The notes beneath the pieces are model-generated. The model was not told where the DNA came from and ran no database searches. It was given only the letters and a program-made list of their open reading frames with translations. DNA of 55,413 nt from JAJDFU01 sp964641965 (lineage in GTDB: Bacteria > Bacteroidota > Bacteroidia > Chitinophagales > Saprospiraceae). This document shows, in pieces, positions 49,208 to 55,413 of this stretch. The stretch is from the NCBI GenBank assembly GCA_964641965.1, contig CAZXLD010000033.1, positions 1 through 55,413 on the forward strand, read 5' to 3'. Positions within the stretch are counted from its first letter, which is position 1. Every line of letters starts with the position of its first letter. Both the position numbers and the translations under genes were made by a program.

Positions 49208-51988
49208 TCAATGTGCTTCCAGCCAATTGTTGCCTTCTCCTATTTCCACCAGGATAGGCACTTTTAAACCAGGCATAGCATGCTTCATTAGATCCTCTAT
49301 GATTGGCTTGATGTCTTCCAGTTCATCTCGATGGGCGTCAAATACCAATTCGTCATGGACCTGTAGCACCATTTTACTCTTGTAGCCTTTCTCCCGAAAA
49401 GTTTTATCGATATTGATCATAGCGATCTTTATCATATCAGCTGCCGATCCCTGGATCGGAGTATTGATCGCCATTCGCTCTGAATTGCTGCGTTCCAGTG
49501 AACTCTTGGAATTAATATCTCGAAGCTTGCGCTTCCTGCCCATTAGGGTGGTCACATAACCCGTCTTCCTTGCCTCACTTACTACTTCATCCATGTACCT
49601 TTTGAGCCCGGTATACTGTTTGAAATAAGCTTCTATCAACTCCGAGGCTTCAGATCGTTTGATATCGAGCTGGCGACTTAGATTGGTTGCTCCAGCGCCG
49701 TAAATGATAGAAAAGTTGACCGTTTTCGCCCGGTAACGCTGCTCTTTGGTCACTTCGTCATAGGCCACCTCGAAGACCCGGGCTGCAGTGGCCCGGTGTA
49801 TATCCTGCCCTTTTTGAAAGGCCTCAAGCATGGCTTCATCACCGCTAATCTCGGCAATTAACCGAAGCTCAATTTGGCTGTAATCTGCAGCCAGGAGCAA
49901 GTAATGCTCATCACGAGGTATGAAAGCTTCCCGAACACGCGCACCTTCAGGGGTTCGGATCGGAATATTTTGAAGATTGGGATTGTTTGAACTTAAGCGT
50001 CCTGTAGCAGCAATAGTTTGATTGAAAGAACTATGAATCCGTCCCGTTCGTGGATTAACCATCTGGGGCAATGCGTCCACATAGGTTGAGATTAGCTTTG
50101 TTAGCCCTCTGTACTTTAGGATGTCATCTGCAATAGGATGCTCCTTAGCTAGATCTGTCAGCTTTTCTTCATTGGTAGAATACTGGCCGGTCTTAGTTTT
50201 CCGCCAAGTATATGGGATTCCCATTCGATCGAACAGGACTTCACCTACTTGTTTGGGAGAAGCAATGTTGAAGGGCCCATCTGCCTGTTCGTATATCTTT
50301 TCCTCCAATTCCTTCACCTTGGACTGAAGCTCTTTGGAGTAATTGGCGAGGAAATCCACATCTAACCGAATGCCCTCTTTCTCCATACCAACGAGTGCTC
50401 CTACCAATGGAGCCTCCATTTCCTTATATAAATTGGTTAACCCTTCTTCCTCCAGTTTAGGCTCTAAAAAACTCCAGAGTTGTAGTGTTATATCTGCATC
50501 TTCGGCAGCATACTCGGTCACTTGTTCCAGCGCGACATCCCGCATCGTCAATTGCTTCTTCCCTTTCTTACCGATCAAACTGGTTATGGATATAGGTTTA
50601 TACCCTAGGTAAGTTTCCGCCAGATAATCCATGTTATGCCTTAGTTCTGGCTCAATCAAATAATGCACGATCATCGTATCCAGATAAGCTCCAGCGACTT
50701 CAGCCCCATACCATTGGAGTACTAACACATCGTATTTTATGTTTTGAGCAATTTTTCGGATTGCACTATTTTCCAACACCGGCTTGAACTCATCCACAAT
50801 AGCTTGCGCCTCTTCGCGATCTGGCGAAACAGGGATGTAGTAGGCTTCTCCGGGCTTAATGCAAAAGGACATACCAACCAGCTCTGCCCGATTGGCATCT
50901 ACAGAGGTGGTTTCAGTATCGAAGCAAAACTGGGTTTGCCTACTTAACAGGTCAATCAGCTCCTTTCTTTGTTCAGCATTTTCTACCAAATGATATTGGT
51001 GTGGGGTGTTTTCAATATTTTTTCGAGCGATTGCAGCTTCAGAGGGTTGCACTTTTTCTTCAGGAAACAGGGAAGCTTGTTGCCCACCCTGATCTTCTCC
51101 TGCCTTTTCTGAATCCTCTCCCAGGATCTGCCTCGCCAATGTTCGGAACTCCAACTCTGCAAAAAGGGCTCCTAACTTTTCGCGATCTGGCGGATCCAGG
51201 TTGAACCGCTTTGCTTCAAACTGGATCGGTACTTCGATATTGATCCTGGCTAATGTTTTGGACATCCGGCCCTGATCAGCAAACTCAATGACTTTTTCCT
51301 TTTGTTTACCTTTTAGTTGATCCGTATTTTCCAAAAGCCCTTCCAGGGTACCGAATTGGGCCAGCAGTTTGGCAGCTGTTTTCGGCCCGATTCCCGGGAT
51401 TCCCGGAATATTATCAACACTATCTCCTTGTAAGGCCAGGATATCGACCACCTGATCCACATCCTTGATGTTCCATTTATCGCAGATCTCGGCAATACCC
51501 ATGATTTCTACTCCATTGCCCTGTCGAGAAGGTTTGTACAAGAAGATATTCTCCGAAACCAACTGGCCGAAGTCTTTATCCGGAGTAACCATATACACCG
51601 AATAGCCCTCCTTCTCCGCTTGTTTGGCTAGCGTACCGATCACATCATCCGCCTCAAAATTGGGAACGGATAATACCGGTATGTGCCATGCTTCCAACAT
51701 CTTTTGAATGTAGGGTAGCGCAATACGGATATCATCCGGCTGTTCTTCTCGATTAGCCTTGTACTCGGTGAACATTTCATGACGAAAGGTTGGCCCGTCC
51801 GGATCAAATACTACGGCTAAGTGAGTTGGTTTTTCGTTTTGCATCAGATCCCAAAGCGTGCGGGTAAAACCGGTTACGGCGGAAGTATTGACCCCTTTTG
51901 AATTTATTAATGGCCGAGAGATGAAAGCAAAGTGAGCCCGGTAAACCAAGGCATGGCCATCGAGCAAGAAAAGACGTTTATCAGACAT
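49208..51988 (-). CDS. polA: DNA polymerase I
   Basis: A 926-residue three-domain polymerase. The 5'-3' exonuclease (1-290) starts KRLFLLDGHALVYRAHFAF and has GDSVDNIPGIPGIGPKTA. The 3'-5' exonuclease has its acidic residues (FCFDTETTS, QNIKYDVLVL, YAAEDADITLQL), so proofreading appears retained. The polymerase shows motif A LLLAADYSQIELRLIAEI, motif B YRAKTVNFSIIYGAGATNLS and motif C LQVHDELVFDA. Roles: primer removal and repair synthesis. Complete and in its usual length. Confidence 0.97.
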   Translation of the reverse strand: MSDKRLFLLDGHALVYRAHFAFISRPLINSKGVNTSAVTGFTRTLWDLMQNEKPTHLAVVFDPDGPTFRHEMFTEYKANREEQPDDIRIALPYIQKMLEAWHIPVLSVPNFEADDVIGTLAKQAEKEGYSVYMVTPDKDFGQLVSENIFLYKPSRQGNGVEIMGIAEICDKWNIKDVDQVVDILALQGDSVDNIPGIPGIGPKTAAKLLAQFGTLEGLLENTDQLKGKQKEKVIEFADQGRMSKTLARINIEVPIQFEAKRFNLDPPDREKLGALFAELEFRTLARQILGEDSEKAGEDQGGQQASLFPEEKVQPSEAAIARKNIENTPHQYHLVENAEQRKELIDLLSRQTQFCFDTETTSVDANRAELVGMSFCIKPGEAYYIPVSPDREEAQAIVDEFKPVLENSAIRKIAQNIKYDVLVLQWYGAEVAGAYLDTMIVHYLIEPELRHNMDYLAETYLGYKPISITSLIGKKGKKQLTMRDVALEQVTEYAAEDADITLQLWSFLEPKLEEEGLTNLYKEMEAPLVGALVGMEKEGIRLDVDFLANYSKELQSKVKELEEKIYEQADGPFNIASPKQVGEVLFDRMGIPYTWRKTKTGQYSTNEEKLTDLAKEHPIADDILKYRGLTKLISTYVDALPQMVNPRTGRIHSSFNQTIAATGRLSSNNPNLQNIPIRTPEGARVREAFIPRDEHYLLLAADYSQIELRLIAEISGDEAMLEAFQKGQDIHRATAARVFEVAYDEVTKEQRYRAKTVNFSIIYGAGATNLSRQLDIKRSEASELIEAYFKQYTGLKRYMDEVVSEARKTGYVTTLMGRKRKLRDINSKSSLERSNSERMAINTPIQGSAADMIKIAMINIDKTFREKGYKSKMVLQVHDELVFDAHRDELEDIKPIIEDLMKHAMPGLKVPILVEIGEGNNWLEAH

Positions 51989-52050
51989 GAATAAGAAATT
52001 TGCGGATCTTGTACAAGATACGAGATGAGAGACACTTCCTTCAAACTCTA

Positions 52051-52086
52051 AAAAGAACCGGCTTGCCCGATTGGGGCAAGCCGGTC
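52051..52086 (-). terminator. Rho-independent terminator of the DUF3078 gene
   Basis: On the minus strand a 12-base perfect inverted repeat (52075-52086 with 52058-52069, loop of five) is followed by TTCTTTTT. It lies just after the DUF3078 stop and before polA, which runs in the same direction, so it isolates polA from that gene. Confidence 0.88.
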
Positions 52087-52108
52087 TGATATTTAAATGT
52101 ACGGTTAC

Positions 52109-53143
52109 CTAAAAAACAATAGAGTATTTGACTAACAACTGGGAAGTCAAGCTGATCCGATTACCGACACCACGAACGGCCCCCGGGGCATTATTATCCG
52201 TTATTTGTACCTGGACATCATCATCATAAAAAAGCGTCAGCACGTAGGATATCTCCAACCCTTTAAAAAGCCTCACGCCCAATTCATTATTCCAGTCTAC
52301 ATCAATATTTTGGGGATTCTGCAAGTAATTGGAATAGAGCAACAAGGCCGAGCGAAAGTTGATTCGCTCATTCCAATACTGGTCTGTATAAGCAGCACGA
52401 AAAAGGGCGCCAAACTGGCTAAATACATTTTCGGCTGCAATAATGTTCCCATTTTCGTCCCGAGTGACCGGGTTGCCATGCACGCCTAACAAGGCTATTT
52501 CATCATCTGGAACAATGTTCCATTTAGCCGCAAAAGGAGATAAATAAAAGGAGAACTTTGGACTGGGCTTGTAATCAATCCCTACAGAAAGGGTTATGAA
52601 TGCGGGATTGAAAAAGCGTGAATTCAACAGGCTGACACCTGCAAAGTTGGTCAAAAAGTTACCTGGATAATTCGCTGGGCCGGTGTAGGTGATCGCTGTT
52701 TGGGTAAAAAGCGTAAAGGCTCCCGAAACAAACCATTTGTTGTTGGGATCTATACTGTATCCTGCTTTGCTTCCCATTCGAATTTGATCCACCGTTTTTT
52801 GAAAGGGGACTTTGGGAGAAATGACATTGGTATCGCCTGGAGCACTGTAAGAAACCTCTCCGGATCCTACTTTCTGGACTCCGAACTGCCACGAGAATCC
52901 ATTTTCCCACTGCCAGCGATTCCGGTTATAATTGGCATCAAAAGCGATAAGCCCTCCGAAACCAAAATTATTTTGCCCTGCCCCTACCTTGGGGTTTAGC
53001 TGAAGCAATTGGGAAAAATCCAGTCCGAAACTTAGCTTCGTGGTCCAGCCTTGCGGCACTTCTTCTTCCTCTTGAGCAAATATAGGAGCGGTGATCCCTA
53101 AGAATAATAAGAATGAGATGAATAGGAGTCGAAATTGATGCAT
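52109..53143 (-). CDS. DUF3078 outer membrane barrel protein
   Basis: Starting at ATG 53143 (344 residues), which begins with the signal peptide MHQFRLLFISFLLFLGITAP ending at Ala-Gln. The mature part is beta-rich with WTTKLSFGLDFSQLLQLNP, WQWENGFSWQFGVQKVG, and closing strands (RLFKGLEISYVLTLFYDD, SLTSQLLVKYSIVF) typical of the Bacteroidota DUF3078 family. Ends in Phe, as outer membrane barrels do. Function unknown. Confidence 0.85.
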   Translation of the reverse strand: MHQFRLLFISFLLFLGITAPIFAQEEEEVPQGWTTKLSFGLDFSQLLQLNPKVGAGQNNFGFGGLIAFDANYNRNRWQWENGFSWQFGVQKVGSGEVSYSAPGDTNVISPKVPFQKTVDQIRMGSKAGYSIDPNNKWFVSGAFTLFTQTAITYTGPANYPGNFLTNFAGVSLLNSRFFNPAFITLSVGIDYKPSPKFSFYLSPFAAKWNIVPDDEIALLGVHGNPVTRDENGNIIAAENVFSQFGALFRAAYTDQYWNERINFRSALLLYSNYLQNPQNIDVDWNNELGVRLFKGLEISYVLTLFYDDDVQVQITDNNAPGAVRGVGNRISLTSQLLVKYSIVF

Positions 53144-53281
53144 GTCAATTTGGTTTTTCTGAGTTAACAATGAAGGTGCGCATCGCAAATGCAGGCTGAA
53201 ATTAAATCCAAATTTTTCAAATGCAAAGTCCTTGCTCCGAGCTACCGAAGCAAGAAATCACTAAACGCAAATGGTTGATGA

Positions 53282-54118
53282 TTATCCTCTGTCCGGAGGA
53301 GGTGCTTTTACGCTATGGACCTCAAACTTCTGGCTGGTCAGTTTACTTAAGGGGATGACTACTTCGGATTCTTCCTGTTGAAGGACAATGGATAAATTAT
53401 CCATATAGACAATTTTACCTCGCACACCTTCCAGTGTGATTTCATCCCCAACCTGGATTTTATCCTTGTTGTACAAAGCGGACAAAAAATTGGAGACTAA
53501 ATCCCGGCTTGCCAGCCCGTAGCCAATTGCAAAAGCTAGCACCACTCCGGCCAGCAAGATGAAAAGATTTCCCTCGACGAATTCAGTGGCCACCTTCGCC
53601 TGGTCTAAAGCGATAATTAATACGTTGATGACCAGGAAGTAGAAAAGAACATCGGAGATTAATTTTGCCGAAGATACTTTGAGAGACTCGAATAAGTGAT
53701 ACACTGTATCCCTAAGAAAATCAGCCAGTAGAATACCCAGAATAAAAACGAGTATGGCAGAAATCAGTATGGGGATATAATTGATAAGATCCCGCACCAG
53801 ACTAGAAACGGCAGGCATCTGTAACACATCCGCTGCTCCCACTAAAAAGACCAGAAGGATAATAAAGTATATAGCCCTGGAAATAATTTTAGATGCTGAC
53901 AACCGGAGGTTGTAGCGCTGCATAAGATCCATCCGGTTGATTGGATCGATCAAGTTATCCACCCTTGTTTTAGCGAGTATCTTGCGAATGATTCTCGAAA
54001 CTATCCGTGCTACTAACCAGCCGATCAGAGCTACTGCAGAAGCCCCCAGAAAGTGGATCGCTGCTACAGATAGCAATTGTAATAATTCTTGTAGCAAGGG
54101 AAATTCCTCCAGTGTCAT
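53282..54118 (-). CDS. MscS-like mechanosensitive channel protein
   Basis: Starting at ATG 54118 (278 residues); TTG at 54127 would add three. Four or five membrane helices (about 14-38, 80-100, 112-135, 150-172, 180-205) with the pore-like helix FAIGYGLASRDLVSNFLSAL and a short beta domain (KIQVGDEITLEGVRGKIVYM, VVIPLSKLTSQKFEV). The full C-terminal vestibule of E. coli MscS is missing, and the helix-rich N-terminal part is more like the bacterial 'conserved TM helix' family. Probably opens under osmotic stress. Confidence 0.8.
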   Translation of the reverse strand: MTLEEFPLLQELLQLLSVAAIHFLGASAVALIGWLVARIVSRIIRKILAKTRVDNLIDPINRMDLMQRYNLRLSASKIISRAIYFIILLVFLVGAADVLQMPAVSSLVRDLINYIPILISAILVFILGILLADFLRDTVYHLFESLKVSSAKLISDVLFYFLVINVLIIALDQAKVATEFVEGNLFILLAGVVLAFAIGYGLASRDLVSNFLSALYNKDKIQVGDEITLEGVRGKIVYMDNLSIVLQQEESEVVIPLSKLTSQKFEVHSVKAPPPDRG

Positions 54119-54163
54119 AGGCTGCAATTAAAGAGTAGAACTGCTGAATAGAAGTATGCTTTT

Positions 54164-54418
54164 TTAAGGTTGTGAAGGACCTGCAGGTCCATATTCATCA
54201 GACTGGTTGAGATCAAATCTTCCGTTGTAGCGTCCACCCATCTTCATACCTGCGGTCCTGAACATTTTATTCAGGTACATATCTGCAATGTGACCCACGA
54301 ACCGCAGCGTACCCATTCTATTGTGTATGTTTTGCTGGATTTCCTGATGGTCATCCTGATCCAACCAGGAATCATCCTGATCCATTAATAACTTGAAGCT
54401 ATTCTTATTTTCATTCAT
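54164..54418 (-). CDS. Small protein coupled to an ECF sigma factor
   Basis: An 84-residue, acidic, cytosolic-looking protein (no membrane helix). Its ATG overlaps the sigma factor stop by four bases (ATGA), so the two are translated together. Seen: MDQDDSWLDQDDHQEIQQNI, IADMYLNKMFRTAGMKMGGR. I do not recognise the family. Position suggests an anti-sigma or partner protein, but no zinc-binding HxxxCxxC motif is present, so this is unproven. Confidence 0.65.
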   Translation of the reverse strand: MNENKNSFKLLMDQDDSWLDQDDHQEIQQNIHNRMGTLRFVGHIADMYLNKMFRTAGMKMGGRYNGRFDLNQSDEYGPAGPSQP

Positions 54419-54978
54419 AGGCCTTCTGCCAATTGTTGTTGCTCTTGGTATTGTTTTCTTAGCTTTTGAGCTTTTTCCTTTGCTCGCTTAAGCTGCATTT
54501 TTATTGCACTGTCGGATTTATTCAAGATACTACCAATTTCTTTTATTGACATATCGTCATAGTACTTCATGACCAGAATCGCCTTATCATTTTCATTGAT
54601 TCTTTGCAGCACCCATTTCAGTGCATTGACTTCCATACTATAAATTTCTTCGTCTGATACCGTTGGTTTTTCCTCTCCAATTTCTGGGATCTCATATTCT
54701 GCTACTGGATCTCGTTTTCGTTTTCGAAGCTTATCCATACAGAAGTTATAGGTGATCGAATAGATCCAAGTAGAAAAGCTGGATCTTTGCTGGAAACGGG
54801 AAAGGCTTGTCAGGATCTTAACGAAAATCTCTTGAGCCGCATCCTTGGCTTCATCTTCATTACCCAATAAGGTCAAGCATCTTCTGGAAATCAGGTCAAT
54901 GTATCGGTCGTATAGTAACGTGAAGCATTGCGAGGCATGGGTCTCGAGATAGGTATGGATCACCTTGAGGTCATCCAT
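54415..54978 (-). CDS. ECF-type RNA polymerase sigma factor
   Basis: Starting at ATG 54978 (187 residues; a longer frame adds ten). Region 2: LLYDRYIDLISRRCLTLLGN, DAAQEIFVKILTSLSRFQ, STWIYSITYNFCMDKLRKRK. Region 4: LQRINENDKAILVMKYYDD, MSIKEIGSILNKSDSAIKMQ, a helix-turn-helix that reads the -35. ECF sigma factors redirect RNA polymerase under stress or envelope signals. The regulon cannot be told. The 84-residue gene follows with an ATGA overlap. Confidence 0.92.
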   Translation of the reverse strand: MDDLKVIHTYLETHASQCFTLLYDRYIDLISRRCLTLLGNEDEAKDAAQEIFVKILTSLSRFQQRSSFSTWIYSITYNFCMDKLRKRKRDPVAEYEIPEIGEEKPTVSDEEIYSMEVNALKWVLQRINENDKAILVMKYYDDMSIKEIGSILNKSDSAIKMQLKRAKEKAQKLRKQYQEQQQLAEGL

Positions 54979-55008
54979 TGTGCTATTGCATGGTGATCGC
55001 AAGGTCAA

Positions 55009-55413
55009 TGGGTTTCCTTTATACCATTTTAAAATGACGCATTTAAACGGCTCCTTTTTCGACTACTCTGCGTTAACCCGGAAAATTCATCGAATTTTCT
55101 GCCACTTATCGTCACGATTCACGTAAATCCGTGAATCATTCGGATTAAAAAGCCTCGCCGCAGCTTAGGCTATGCCTACGTTTTTACCTTGATCAGCCGA
55201 AAAATAAGCTTGTTTTAATTTGCGTCCTTCTCAATTTAAATCGGTATTAATTCTAGCTGCCTCGCCTGTTCAGACGAAGTATTTGCACATAAGATACATA
55301 AAGGTGAAAAAATAATATCCGAGAACCTAAGAAGGAATGCTGGAAAAGCAGAATTCCCGGTTGCGAGGTCTAGGGATGCTTGCTGTGGGGTCGCTGGAGC
55401 ATCCACGCTTTGA
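55009..55413. other. Non-coding stretch upstream of the sigma factor gene
   Basis: No convincing gene is seen in this 405-base end of the window. It holds a 12-base palindrome CATTTTAAAATG (55025-55036), an 8-base perfect inverted repeat GATTCACG/CGTGAATC with a six-base loop (55116-55137), and a 7-base inverted repeat GGATGCT/AGCATCC with a 17-base loop at the very end (55374-55404). The first two could be sigma-factor control sites; the last may belong to a neighbouring gene outside the window. Confidence 0.5.

Noticed and set aside
1..55413. CRISPR array, prophage, intact insertion sequence, rRNA genes
   Set aside because: No regularly spaced repeats, transposase, integrase, phage structural gene or rRNA sequence was seen on either strand.

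Overview
The window is a stretch of chromosome from a member of the Bacteroidota, most likely the Saprospiria (relatives of Lewinella or Haliscomenobacter). The evidence is a type IX secretion gene (porQ), a protein ending in a type IX C-terminal sorting domain, families typical of the phylum (DUF5686, DUF6089, DUF3078, YwqK-like repeats, WXXGXW repeats, AsmA-like), and several promoters of the Bacteroidota form TAnnTTTG, two of them with TTG exactly 20 bases upstream. Species was not determined. Base composition looks mid-40s % G+C by eye and was not computed.

Positions 1-12.5 kb are mostly housekeeping: tRNA-Val(UAC), a large AsmA-like envelope protein, a sorbosone-dehydrogenase-like lipoprotein, a 2-oxoacid dehydrogenase E2, CinA, BirA, RsfS, FtsH, an EamA exporter, a peroxiredoxin and ClpS. 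From 12.5 to 29 kb come a sulfotransferase, envelope beta-barrel proteins, a YjbQ/UPF0047 protein, a GH3-family amido synthetase overlapping a LysE exporter, an AlkB alkane monooxygenase divergent from a flavin/2Fe-2S reductase, a membrane-anchored patatin, UDP-glucose dehydrogenase, and a YwqK-like lipoprotein overlapping porQ. The fused cobalamin mutase IcmF occupies 29.3-32.7 kb.

Positions 32.7-37.2 kb look like an accessory or decaying patch: an intergenic region of nested hairpins including a REP-like GTAG-hairpin, an intact VapB-like antitoxin with a twice-broken PIN toxin, a TIR-transmembrane-SUMF1 fusion, an AI-2E permease that appears to have lost its middle, an unrecognised 254-residue protein and a WXXGXW-repeat protein. 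From 37.4 kb the window returns to core genes: a coiled-coil membrane protein, an OmpA-like lipoprotein, a fatty acid desaturase, ThrS, a tiny type IX cargo, LpxD, an OpuC-type osmolyte transporter, DNA glycosylase Tag, a GT22 mannosyltransferase, PolA, a DUF3078 protein, an MscS-like channel, and an ECF sigma factor overlapping an 84-residue partner.

The most unusual items are: (1) the OpuC permease fusion, whose substrate-binding domain is in circularly permuted order (second lobe first); (2) the TIR-TM-SUMF1 protein, which keeps a probable catalytic Glu in TIR but lacks the formylglycine-generating cysteines, suggesting a membrane-tethered sensor/NADase; (3) the GH3-LysE overlap, suggesting synthesis and export of an acyl-amino-acid conjugate. 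I did not find a multigene defence island, CRISPR array, prophage or intact insertion sequence.
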